In this document: positions 7,628-15,405 of the stretch, piece by piece | Numbering within the stretch: position 1 is the stretch's first letter | How the letters are laid out: each line of letters begins with the position of its first letter | Source: Cyanobacteria bacterium SIG29 | Lineage (GTDB): Bacteria > Cyanobacteriota > Vampirovibrionia > Gastranaerophilales > Gastranaerophilaceae | DNA length: 46,892 nucleotides | Assembly (NCBI GenBank): GCA_015152515.1 | Contig: SUTV01000008.1 | Location: 1-46,892 of the forward strand | Direction: 5' to 3' | Position numbers and translations under genes: made by a program | The notes under the pieces: generated by a model | What the model was told of the DNA's origin: nothing | Database searches by the model: none | Seen by the model: only the letters and a program-made list of their open reading frames with translations

Positions 7628-7924
7628 TTATGCTTTTACAGCAGATACTTCAAGAAGCATAATTCTTAAAATATTTTCATTTAATCTTAATTGTCTGTTG
7701 AATTTTTCAACTTGGTTTGGTTCTAATTCAAAGTTGTGTACTACAAAGTAACCATCTCTGAAATCTTTGATGTCGTATGATAATTTTTTACGACCCATTT
7801 TGTCTGTTGATAATACTTTACCTTTTAATGTTGTGATTGTTTCTTCAATCTTTTCAACAATTTTGTCGAATTCTTCAGAATCGATATTAGGTTTAATTAT
7901 TGATAATAATTCGTAAGTTCTCAA
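7628..7924 (-). CDS. rpsF: 30S ribosomal protein S6
   Basis: 98 residues, the usual S6 length. Features are the RTYELLSIIKPN strand at the start and GRKKLSYDIKDFRDGYFVVHNFEL in the middle. The acidic C-terminal tail of some S6 proteins is absent. The start is TTG at 7922-7924, set by an AAGGAG 7 bases upstream. It is the first gene of rpsF-ssb-rpsR and is divergent from rlmN. The ~100-base gap holds an inverted repeat (TCATG/CATGA, about 7960-7975). I saw no clear S6:S18 autoregulatory leader. Confidence 0.96.
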   Translation of the reverse strand: MRTYELLSIIKPNIDSEEFDKIVEKIEETITTLKGKVLSTDKMGRKKLSYDIKDFRDGYFVVHNFELEPNQVEKFNRQLRLNENILRIMLLEVSAVKA

Positions 7925-8027
7925 TTTATTTCTCCTTGACTTATACGTATCTTTTCATATGTCATGTTAGCATGAACATTTTTAAATACAAATATTTGGT
8001 AGTGTTTATGTTAAAATAAGTTTAAAG

Positions 8028-9044
8028 ATGGATATAGTAGGAAAAAATTTAGCTCAAATAGAAGAATTTATGATTGCAAATGGACAATCTAAATTTCGTG
8101 CAAAACAAGTTTATAATTGGGTTTATCTAAAATCTGTTTCAACATATAATGAAATGACTGACTTGCCTCTTCAAACAAGAGAACTTTTAAAAGAAAAAAC
8201 AAATTTGTGTTCTATTTCTATTAAAGATAAACAAGTTAGTAAAGATGGCACTATGAAATTTTTGTTTGAAATGAAAGATGGCGCTTTTGCAGAAGCTGTT
8301 TTAATGCGTTTTGATAATAGAGCCAATTTAACTGCTTGTATTTCTACTCAAGTTGGATGTCCTATGGGATGTAGTTTCTGTGCTACTGCAAAATTGGGTT
8401 TTAAACGCAATTTAGAAATTGATGAAATTATTCAACAAATTTTCTTGATTCAAGCTGATACAGGATTAAAGGTTACAAATATTGTATATATGGGACAAGG
8501 TGAACCATTATTAAATTTTGATAACTTGATAGGTTCAATTAATATTTTTAGAGAACAATTTCAAGTTGGTGCAAGAAGAATAACAGTTTCTACTTGTGGG
8601 TTAATCCCTCAAATAAATAAGCTTGCCGATTTGGATTTTCAGTCAACTTTAGCTATTTCCCTTCACGCTCCAAACCAAGCGATAAGAAGTGAAATTATGC
8701 CTGTCGCAAAAAAATATGCCTTTGATGAATTGATTTCTTGTTTAAAAAAATATACTGAGAAAACTGGTAGAAGAGTTACTGTTGAGTATGTTTTGATGAA
8801 AGATGTAAATGATTCTGTTGAAAATGCTAAAGAACTTGCTTATGCAATAGCAAAATTAAAAAGTAATGTTAATTTAATTGTTTATAATCAAAATGAGAAA
8901 AGTCCTTATAAAAAACCAAATAAAGATAATGTATTAAAGTTTAAATATATTTTGGAAGCTTCAGGAAAAAAGGTTACAGTTAGGCTTGAACGTGGTGCGG
9001 ATATTGATGCTGCGTGTGGTCAGTTAGCTTCAAAAGCGAAATAA
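8028..9044 (+). CDS. rlmN: Dual-specificity 23S rRNA/tRNA adenine-C2 methyltransferase (radical SAM)
   Basis: 338 residues, typical of RlmN, which methylates C2 of A2503 in 23S rRNA and A37 of some tRNAs. The radical-SAM cluster motif is CPMGCSFC, followed by ATAKLGFKRNL. The downstream SAM-binding motif is YMGQGEPLLN. The second catalytic cysteine is in the C-terminal DAACGQL. The ATG has no ribosome binding site; a TAAAAT box at 8012-8017 would start transcription about 4 bases before it, so the message is nearly leaderless. Divergent from rpsF. Confidence 0.96.
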   Translation: MDIVGKNLAQIEEFMIANGQSKFRAKQVYNWVYLKSVSTYNEMTDLPLQTRELLKEKTNLCSISIKDKQVSKDGTMKFLFEMKDGAFAEAVLMRFDNRANLTACISTQVGCPMGCSFCATAKLGFKRNLEIDEIIQQIFLIQADTGLKVTNIVYMGQGEPLLNFDNLIGSINIFREQFQVGARRITVSTCGLIPQINKLADLDFQSTLAISLHAPNQAIRSEIMPVAKKYAFDELISCLKKYTEKTGRRVTVEYVLMKDVNDSVENAKELAYAIAKLKSNVNLIVYNQNEKSPYKKPNKDNVLKFKYILEASGKKVTVRLERGADIDAACGQLASKAK

Positions 9045-9079
9045 TTTGTCGTTTTCTTTATCTTGAAAATTTAAAATAC

Positions 9080-9108
9080 TTGTCAGATTTTATATTTATG
9101 TGTAAAAT
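9080..9108 (+). promoter_or_regulatory. Sigma-70-type promoter for the 9220-11368 genes
   Basis: TTGTCA at 9080-9085, a 17-base spacer and TAAAAT at 9103-9108. Transcription would start near 9115, leaving a leader of about 105 bases before the zinc-ribbon gene, which heads the rimM-trmD group. Confidence 0.55.
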
Positions 9109-9219
9109 TATCTTAGGGTTATTTTTAACTAGTTATAAAATTTATAAATCTAATCAACATTGGTATTTTTAAAAAGGGAAGAGGAAAGTCTTTCTAAGAA
9201 GAAGGGGCATATAAGTAAA

Positions 9220-10116
9220 ATGTATGTAAATAAGTGTATTAAATGCGGCGCAGAGTTCGAAACTAAGAATCCTAAAAGAGTAATTTGCCCAAGCTGTTTA
9301 TATTCTGATAAAAAATATACTGAAGAATTATCGCAAGAAGCTGCGAATGTAAATACTGAACAAGCTTCACCAAAGAGAAATTCATATTCATTTGGTTCTG
9401 AAGAACAACAAGAACGAAGACCAAGACCTTATGACCGTGGCGATAGACCTCAGTATAACGATAGAGGAAATCGTCCACAATACAATAGAAATAACTATGG
9501 TAATTCTGGTTATGGTAATAACAGATATGGTAACGAAAGAAATAATGATAGACCTCGTGACAACCGTAATCAAGGAGATAGACCATATAACAATAGATTT
9601 AATAATGGACAAAGACCACAAAGACAAGGTGGATTTAACAGACCAGGTGGTGGTTTTAATAGACAACGTCCAGGTGGTGGTAGACCTCAAAAACCTCAAA
9701 GACAAAAACAATTATTGGTTAGTAAGGAACAAATTGAACAAATTGAAATTCTTTATAAAAAGGCACTTCCATTACCTAACCCAGATGTACATGAAATCAT
9801 TGGCCAAGCAATTGGTTTAGAACCAAGAAAAGTTTTCTTTGGTATTAATTTAGTTAGACAAAAATTAATGCTTCCTAAATTACCATTCCCAAAAAGAAAA
9901 TTGGCTGTTTCTCCTGATCAATTATTTGCTGTTAAAAATTTATATGAACCATTATTGCCATTGCCTCCAATAGGTTGTCACAAAATTATTGCTGCACAAT
10001 TAAGAATGGATGAATGGAGAGTTCATGTTGGTATTGGTTTAATCAGAAAGCAAATGGGCTTAGATCGTTGGAATCAAGAAAGAGAAGACGCTCCAGAAGA
10101 ATATAAAAAGAAATAA
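9220..10116 (+). CDS. Zinc-ribbon protein with Asn/Arg/Gly-rich linker and two C-terminal repeats
   Basis: 298 residues from the ATG at 9220 (GAAGGGG 12 bases upstream); a longer frame from a TTG at 9160 has no ribosome binding site. Three parts. A CxxC...CxxC zinc ribbon (Cys6, 9, 23, 26). A disordered stretch at about 55-165 of RPQYN, GYGNN and RPGGG units, like RGG-type RNA-binding tails. Two related ~55-residue repeats, sharing an 'LY...LPLP......I' core and a later '..GI.L.R....L', at about 166-220 and 229-283. Its place just before rimM and trmD, ending 5 bases before rimM, suggests RNA or ribosome binding. Family not recognised. Confidence 0.8.
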   Translation: MYVNKCIKCGAEFETKNPKRVICPSCLYSDKKYTEELSQEAANVNTEQASPKRNSYSFGSEEQQERRPRPYDRGDRPQYNDRGNRPQYNRNNYGNSGYGNNRYGNERNNDRPRDNRNQGDRPYNNRFNNGQRPQRQGGFNRPGGGFNRQRPGGGRPQKPQRQKQLLVSKEQIEQIEILYKKALPLPNPDVHEIIGQAIGLEPRKVFFGINLVRQKLMLPKLPFPKRKLAVSPDQLFAVKNLYEPLLPLPPIGCHKIIAAQLRMDEWRVHVGIGLIRKQMGLDRWNQEREDAPEEYKKK

Positions 10117-10121
10117 TAATT

Positions 10122-10637
10122 ATGAGCGAAAATCTTATTTCAATTGCTAAAATTCTTAATTTTCACGGAATTAAAGGTGAAGCAAAGATTGGTTTTACTA
10201 AAGGTAGAGAAAACCAAATTGTTGCTTTAAAAAAAGTTTTTGCAAAAAAAGATGGTCAATTTTCAGAATTAAATGTTTCATCTGTTCGTTTTCATAAACA
10301 TTTTGCAATTATAAAGTTTAAAGAATTCAAAACTGTAAATGATGTTGAAGAATTTAAAGGTTGTGATTTATTCTTACCAAAAGAAGAAGTTGAAGAAACT
10401 TTGTCAAATGATGAATTTTTAATTAGTGACTTAGTTGGTATGGATGTTTATGACGAAGATGGAAGTTGTATTGGTAATGTAGTTGCTGTCGGCGAAAATC
10501 TTGCTAATGATTTGTTAAGCGTTAAAGATGGGAATGGAAAAGAACATTTAGTTCCTTTTGTTAAAGAAATAGTTCCAGTTGTAGATTTAAAAGCTAAAAG
10601 AATTGTCATAAACAATATAGAAGGCCTTATAAATTGA
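10122..10637 (+). CDS. rimM: 16S rRNA processing protein RimM
   Basis: 171 residues, normal length. The N-terminal beta-barrel has the family signature ISIAKILNFHGIKGEAKIGF. The C-terminal PRC-barrel domain includes SDLVGMDVYDEDGSCIGNV and HLVPFVKEIVPVVDLKAKRIVI. RimM binds S19 and helps mature the 30S head. Its stop overlaps the trmD start (TTGA), so the two are translationally coupled; rimM-trmD pairing is conserved in many bacteria. Confidence 0.95.
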   Translation: MSENLISIAKILNFHGIKGEAKIGFTKGRENQIVALKKVFAKKDGQFSELNVSSVRFHKHFAIIKFKEFKTVNDVEEFKGCDLFLPKEEVEETLSNDEFLISDLVGMDVYDEDGSCIGNVVAVGENLANDLLSVKDGNGKEHLVPFVKEIVPVVDLKAKRIVINNIEGLIN

Positions 10638-11368
10638 GATTTGATGTTATATCTTTGTTTCCTGAAACTGTTGCTAAAGCGTGTGATTTTAGCATTATAA
10701 AACGTGCTAGTGAACAAAATCTTGTTAATGTAAATTGTATTAATCCTCGTGATTTTTCACTTGATAAACATAAAAAAGTTGATGATACCCCTTATGGTGG
10801 TGGTGCGGGAATGTTGTTAGCTTGTCAACCATATTTAGATGCTTATAAATCTGTTGAAAAATTTGAAAATTCACAAACTATAATTATGTCGCCACAAGGA
10901 AAAGTTTTTAATCAACAAATGGCTAATGAATTTGCGAAAAAAGAACAGTTAATCATAATATGCGGTCATTATGAAGGCTTTGATGAAAGAATAATTCAAA
11001 AAACTAATGCAATGGAAGTGTCTATCGGTGATTTTGTTATGACTGGTGGAGAATTTCCTGCTTTGTGTATTATAGACAGTGTATCAAGGCTTATAAAAGG
11101 TGCTTTGGGTGATGAAGAATCTTTTGAGTATGATTCTCATTATGATGGTTTATTAGAACATCCTCATTACACTAAGCCTAGAGAATATGATGGTATTGAA
11201 GTGCCAGAAGTTTTGTTATCTGGTAATCATGAAAAAATAAAAGAATGGCGTCGTTTACAACAATTTATAAATACAAAAAATAAAAGACCCGATATGTTCG
11301 AAAAGTTTTTGAAATCTGAGTTATCTGATTATGATAAAAAACTTTTAAAGAAAAATAATATGTTATAA
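10634..11368 (+). CDS. trmD: tRNA (guanine37-N1)-methyltransferase
   Basis: 244 residues. The SPOUT-class trefoil-knot region is clear: GGGAGMLLACQPYLDA, IMSPQGKVF, ICGHYEGFDERI and SIGDFVMTGGEFPAL. The C-terminal helical domain contains LEHPHYTKPREYDG. TrmD places m1G37 next to the anticodon and prevents frameshifting. The start is a TTG inside the rimM stop (TTGA), so it is read by coupling. Most TrmD genes are followed by rplS; here an alcohol dehydrogenase follows after 38 bases. Confidence 0.96.
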   Translation: MRFDVISLFPETVAKACDFSIIKRASEQNLVNVNCINPRDFSLDKHKKVDDTPYGGGAGMLLACQPYLDAYKSVEKFENSQTIIMSPQGKVFNQQMANEFAKKEQLIIICGHYEGFDERIIQKTNAMEVSIGDFVMTGGEFPALCIIDSVSRLIKGALGDEESFEYDSHYDGLLEHPHYTKPREYDGIEVPEVLLSGNHEKIKEWRRLQQFINTKNKRPDMFEKFLKSELSDYDKKLLKKNNML

Positions 11369-11406
11369 ATAATATTTTTTATTTATAATTTGTATGAGGT
11401 TTATTT

Positions 11407-12420
11407 ATGAAAGCAGCCGTATTACAAAATAATAAATTTAAAATCGATGAAGTCCCAAAACCAATTCTTGATGAGTATGGTGAAGGTGCTATTGTTAAAG
11501 TTATCGGTTGTGGTTTATGCGGTAGTGATATTGTTAAAATCCGAAATGGACAAGCAAAAAATGGTGCCGTTTTAGGACATGAAGTTGTTGGTGAAATTGT
11601 AGAAATAAATTCAAAAACCAATTTTGATGTTGGTGATAAAGTTGCATTAGGTCACCATGTTCCTTGTTTTAATTGTTCATATTGTTGGAATGGTAATTAT
11701 TCTATGTGCAAACATTTTAAGGCAACTAATATTTTTCCTGGTGGTTTTGCACAATACATTTATGTTTCAGAAGAACATCTTAATAATACTGTTTTTAATG
11801 TTAATTTGAATTTATCAGATATAGAAGCTTCTTTTTTAGAACCTTTAGCTTGTTGTGTTCGTGCTGTTAAACGTGCTCAAATTAAAGATAATTCTAATGT
11901 TTTAATTGTTGGACTTGGCAGTGTTGGTTTATTAATGGGACAAGCAGCTAAAGCGTATGGTCATAAAGTTTATGGTTGTGATTTAATTTATGAACGTGCT
12001 TGTATAGCTGAAAAATTTGGGTTTGAAGGTGCTTTTACTTTATCTGATGATGTGACAAATTTTGAAAAAATCAAAAAAATTGCACCAATGGGATTTGATA
12101 CAGTATTTTTAACTGCTGGCGCTACAGGTGCTGTGGATTTTAGTGTTAAGGCAGCTCGCGATGGTGCTACAATTGTTGTTTTTTCTAGTATTAAAGATGA
12201 TTTGGTTGGTTTTAACAATAATGATATTTATTATAGAGAATTAACAGTAATGGGTAGTTATTCTCCTTCACCAATGGATTTAGAGGATTCTATGTCATTG
12301 ATAGAAGATGGTAGAGTTCGAGTTGATGGAATTTCTACTATTTATCCTCTTGAACAATTAAATGAAGCTATTAGTGATACTCTTTCTAATAAGATAATGA
12401 AGGCATATATAAAATTATGA
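11407..12420 (+). CDS. Zinc-dependent medium-chain dehydrogenase, paralogue 1
   Basis: 337 residues of the MDR (alcohol/sorbitol/threonine dehydrogenase) superfamily. The catalytic zinc site is CGLCGSD with GHEVVG. A second, structural zinc site is the four-Cys cluster in VPCFNCSYCWNGNYSMC. The cofactor fold has VLIVGLGSVGLLMGQAA. Substrate cannot be assigned; the sorbitol or threonine dehydrogenase branches are most similar by eye. Its stop overlaps the next gene by ATGA, and the neighbour is a diverged paralogue, so they probably act in one pathway. Confidence 0.85.
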   Translation: MKAAVLQNNKFKIDEVPKPILDEYGEGAIVKVIGCGLCGSDIVKIRNGQAKNGAVLGHEVVGEIVEINSKTNFDVGDKVALGHHVPCFNCSYCWNGNYSMCKHFKATNIFPGGFAQYIYVSEEHLNNTVFNVNLNLSDIEASFLEPLACCVRAVKRAQIKDNSNVLIVGLGSVGLLMGQAAKAYGHKVYGCDLIYERACIAEKFGFEGAFTLSDDVTNFEKIKKIAPMGFDTVFLTAGATGAVDFSVKAARDGATIVVFSSIKDDLVGFNNNDIYYRELTVMGSYSPSPMDLEDSMSLIEDGRVRVDGISTIYPLEQLNEAISDTLSNKIMKAYIKL

Positions 12421-13454
12421 AAATGAAGGCTATACAATTTTATTCACCTTTGAATATAAAATATGAAGAAGTTGAAATTAAAGATCCGAAAGATGATGAG
12501 GTTCAAGTTAAAATAATGGCAGCTTTGACTTGCGGTACTGATGTTAAAACATATCGTAGAGGTCATCCTGTTTTAATTAAAAAAATTCCATCTGGCTTTG
12601 GACACGAATTTTCTGGAATAATTACAAAAGTAGGAAAAAATGTTATAGGCTTTAAAGAAGGTGATAGAGTTGTTGCTGCAAATTCTGCGCCTTGTGGTGA
12701 ATGTTTTTTTTGTAAGCGTGGCGAATATAATTTATGTGAAAAGCTAGAGTTTTTAAATGGTGCTTATGCTGAATATATAAATATTCCAAAGGCTATTGTT
12801 AAAAGAAACTTATTACATATTTCTGATTCCTTAAGTTTTGATAAAGCTGCTTTTGCTGAACCACTTGCGAATGTAGTTCATGGCGTTGAAAGAACTGGTA
12901 TAAAAGCAGGACAAACTGTTGGTGTTGTTGGACTTGGTCCAATTGGCTTGATGTTTGTAAAACTTGCCAAGTTAAAAGGTGCTAGAGTTATTGCTGCTGG
13001 TAGAAATCCATTAAAATTAAAACTAGCTAAAGAATTTGGTGGTGCTGATGAAGTTATTGATTTAACTAAATATCAAAATCCTGAAAAAATTTTTATTGAT
13101 TTTTCTGATGGGAAAAAAGGGTTAGATGTTGCAGTTGAATGTGTTGGTCTTCCTGAAATATGGGAAAGAATGTTTACCTTTGTGCGTCGTGGGGGTGTTG
13201 TACATTTATTTGGTGGATGTAAATCTGGTACATCTGTTTCGATTGATACCAGAAGGCTTCATTATGATGAAATAAAAGTTTTAAGTATATTTCACCATAC
13301 CCCATTATATTTTAGGGAAGCTTTAAAATTAATCGAAGAAGGTAGTGTTCCTGTTGAAAAATTAATAACAGAAACTTTGCCTTTATCTATGACAGAAGAA
13401 GCTATTATCAAGCATATGAATGGAAGAGCTTTAAAAATTTTGATTAAGCCGTAG
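12417..13454 (+). CDS. Zinc-dependent medium-chain dehydrogenase, paralogue 2
   Basis: 345 residues, same superfamily as the upstream gene. Catalytic zinc ligands are in LTCGTDVKTYRRG and GFGHEFSG. The structural cluster is CGECFFCKRGEYNLC. The NAD(P)-binding turn is VGVVGLGPIGLMFVKLAK. The ATG overlaps the preceding stop (ATGA) and another ATG follows two codons later. Both genes keep all zinc ligands, so neither looks inactive. Substrate unknown; two dehydrogenases in tandem may oxidise and reduce successive polyol or sugar-alcohol intermediates. Confidence 0.85.
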   Translation: MKMKAIQFYSPLNIKYEEVEIKDPKDDEVQVKIMAALTCGTDVKTYRRGHPVLIKKIPSGFGHEFSGIITKVGKNVIGFKEGDRVVAANSAPCGECFFCKRGEYNLCEKLEFLNGAYAEYINIPKAIVKRNLLHISDSLSFDKAAFAEPLANVVHGVERTGIKAGQTVGVVGLGPIGLMFVKLAKLKGARVIAAGRNPLKLKLAKEFGGADEVIDLTKYQNPEKIFIDFSDGKKGLDVAVECVGLPEIWERMFTFVRRGGVVHLFGGCKSGTSVSIDTRRLHYDEIKVLSIFHHTPLYFREALKLIEEGSVPVEKLITETLPLSMTEEAIIKHMNGRALKILIKP

Positions 13455-13498
13455 GTCTAATTTGATTTTTATAGTATAATTATCTTGAGATTGAGAGT

Positions 13499-14470
13499 AT
13501 GGATAATTTGTACACAGATTTAAGAAATAAAATAACAGAAGCTGAAAGTATTATTATATTTTCACATGTTAATCCTGATGGCGATACATTGGGTTCTAGT
13601 CTTGCTTTAAGCCTAATGATTGAAAAATATTTTGGTAAAAAAGTAGATTCTGTATATGTAGGTCAACTTCCAAACAGTTATTCATATTTGCCCGATTTTA
13701 ATAGATTTATAGATGTACAAACCATTGATAGTAAAAAGAAATATGATTTAGCTATTGCCGTTGATGTTGCGTCAAAAGATAGAATGGTTTTTGGTACAAC
13801 AATTTTTGATAATGCCGTTGTAAAAGTAAACATTGACCATCATAAAACTAATATTGGTTATGCAGATATAAATATTGTTGATGGTGATGCAGCCTGTGTA
13901 GGAATTATTTTATATAGAATTTTTAATGATTGGAATTTAGAAATATCAACTGATGTAGCAAGATGTATTTATACATCATTATTAACTGATACAGGTGGTT
14001 TTAAATATGAAAATACAACTCCTGAAACCTTTATGTTAGCTGCTGATTTAGTAAGGTTGGGTGTTTCTCCTACATATGAATTTAGAGCTTGTTATGAAAC
14101 AAAACCTCAATCTATGGTGCAGTTTCAAGCTTATGTTGTTACAAATACTGTATTTTATAATTCGGGAAAAGTTGCTTTTTCTAAAATAACAAGAAGTGAT
14201 ATGAGTAAATTCAATGCAACTGACGATTATACAGAAGGTATAGTTGAAATTTTAAGAACTTCTAAAAATGTTGAAATTGCAGCAATATTAAAAGAAACAA
14301 AAGAAGGTTATACCAAAGTTAGTTTAAGAAGTAAAACCATAGATTTAACACCAATTGTTGTTGATTTTGGTGGTGGCGGACATACTTTTGCTGCTGGTTG
14401 TACAATTAAAAAGCCTATTGCAATAGCTTTTGATAAACTTTTAAAACGAGTTCAAAGTGAAATAGAATGA
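13499..14470 (+). CDS. nrnA: DHH-family phosphoesterase (NrnA-type nanoRNase/pAp phosphatase)
   Basis: 323 residues, the length of NrnA, which degrades 2-5 nt RNA fragments and often dephosphorylates pAp. Metal-binding motifs are present in order: SHVNPDGDTLGSSLAL, AVDVAS, the DHH in NIDHHKTN, and a D near LLTDTGGF. The DHHA1 domain ends GGGGHTFAAGC. A TATAAT box at 13475-13480 precedes the ATG by 18 bases, with no clear -35. The stop overlaps the yihY start (ATGA). Confidence 0.92.
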   Translation: MDNLYTDLRNKITEAESIIIFSHVNPDGDTLGSSLALSLMIEKYFGKKVDSVYVGQLPNSYSYLPDFNRFIDVQTIDSKKKYDLAIAVDVASKDRMVFGTTIFDNAVVKVNIDHHKTNIGYADINIVDGDAACVGIILYRIFNDWNLEISTDVARCIYTSLLTDTGGFKYENTTPETFMLAADLVRLGVSPTYEFRACYETKPQSMVQFQAYVVTNTVFYNSGKVAFSKITRSDMSKFNATDDYTEGIVEILRTSKNVEIAAILKETKEGYTKVSLRSKTIDLTPIVVDFGGGGHTFAAGCTIKKPIAIAFDKLLKRVQSEIE

Positions 14471-15321
14471 GAAAATATATAGAGACGCTTATTAAAAAAA
14501 TAATAGACCAAGATTTTTTTGGTGTAGCGGCAGAAATGGCTTTTTGGTTCATTTTGGGCTTATTTCCGTTTTTGTTATTTTTAACAGCTCTTTTTGGTTG
14601 GATGGGCAAAAAAACTTTAATGTCTCCAATATTGACTTTTTTAGTTAATATTGCACCGAAAGATGTTTCTACTTTGATTTTGAATACATTAGAAGAAGCT
14701 ATGATTTTTAATCAAGGTACTTTAATTGCTATATTTGGTTTTTGTATAACAGTTTGGCTTTCTTCAAATGCTATTGTCGTTATTATTAAAGGGTTAAACA
14801 AAGCATATGCTATCGAAGAAACAAGAAACTTCGTTTATACAAGAGTTTTAGCTGTGTTAATGGTTTTGGTTAATTCTTTATTGCTATTTTTAGCGGTAAA
14901 CTTAATTGTACTTGGTAAGGTTTTCTTAAACTTTATGATGGAATATACAATTTTATCAGAATTGTCTATTGATTTGATTTCTATTTTAAGATGGCCTGTT
15001 GCATATTTTGCATTGGCTGCTTGTGCGATTGCTAATTATTTTATACTTCCTTGTATTGAAGGTAATGATAAAATGAAATTTAGAAGTGTTTTACCTGGAA
15101 CTTTATTTTTTAGTTTATTTTGGATGTTTGGTTCTTGGTGCTTCTCAATATATTTAAGTAATTTAAATACTTATAATAAAGTATTTGGTACAATTGGTGC
15201 TTTCGCTATTTTGATGGTGTGGTTATATTATACATCTTTAATTTTACTTGTTGGCGGAGAAATTAATTCTAGATTTTATGCAAAATTATCTCAAAAAGAG
15301 GAAGAACAATTACCTGTTTAA
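14467..15321 (+). CDS. YihY/BrkB-family inner membrane protein
   Basis: 284 residues with about six membrane helices. Family features are the N-terminal AAEMAFWFILGLFPFLLFLTA, the FGFCITVWLSSNAIVVIIKGLNKAY segment, and the C-terminal GTIGAFAILMVWLYYTSLILLVGGEIN. Homologues were once called RNase BN, but that activity belongs to another protein; a transport or envelope role is more likely. It overlaps nrnA by 4 bases, so the two are co-translated. Confidence 0.88.
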   Translation: MRKYIETLIKKIIDQDFFGVAAEMAFWFILGLFPFLLFLTALFGWMGKKTLMSPILTFLVNIAPKDVSTLILNTLEEAMIFNQGTLIAIFGFCITVWLSSNAIVVIIKGLNKAYAIEETRNFVYTRVLAVLMVLVNSLLLFLAVNLIVLGKVFLNFMMEYTILSELSIDLISILRWPVAYFALAACAIANYFILPCIEGNDKMKFRSVLPGTLFFSLFWMFGSWCFSIYLSNLNTYNKVFGTIGAFAILMVWLYYTSLILLVGGEINSRFYAKLSQKEEEQLPV

Positions 15322-15391
15322 TAAAAGTTAAGAACAGTGTAAATTCGTTGCATTTTTTTTAAATAAATAAGATAATTTTTATATATAAGTC

Positions 15392-15397
15392 AGGAGG
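15392..15397 (+). promoter_or_regulatory. Strong ribosome binding site that fixes an AUU start
   Basis: AGGAGG, the best Shine-Dalgarno match seen in the window, ends 8 bases before ATT at 15406. The first ATG of the frame (15472) is 74 bases away and too far to use it. An in-frame TGA at 15400-15402 rules out a start further upstream. Confidence 0.75.
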
Positions 15398-15405
15398 GCT
15401 GAGCC

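Noticed and set aside
7925-8027. S6:S18 autoregulatory leader upstream of rpsF
   Set aside because: Only a short inverted repeat is seen; the characteristic bulged CCG element was not found.
9272-9820. Frames on both strands overlapping the low-complexity tract of the zinc-ribbon protein
   Set aside because: Repetitive codons keep alternative frames open by chance; only the main frame has domains and a ribosome binding site.
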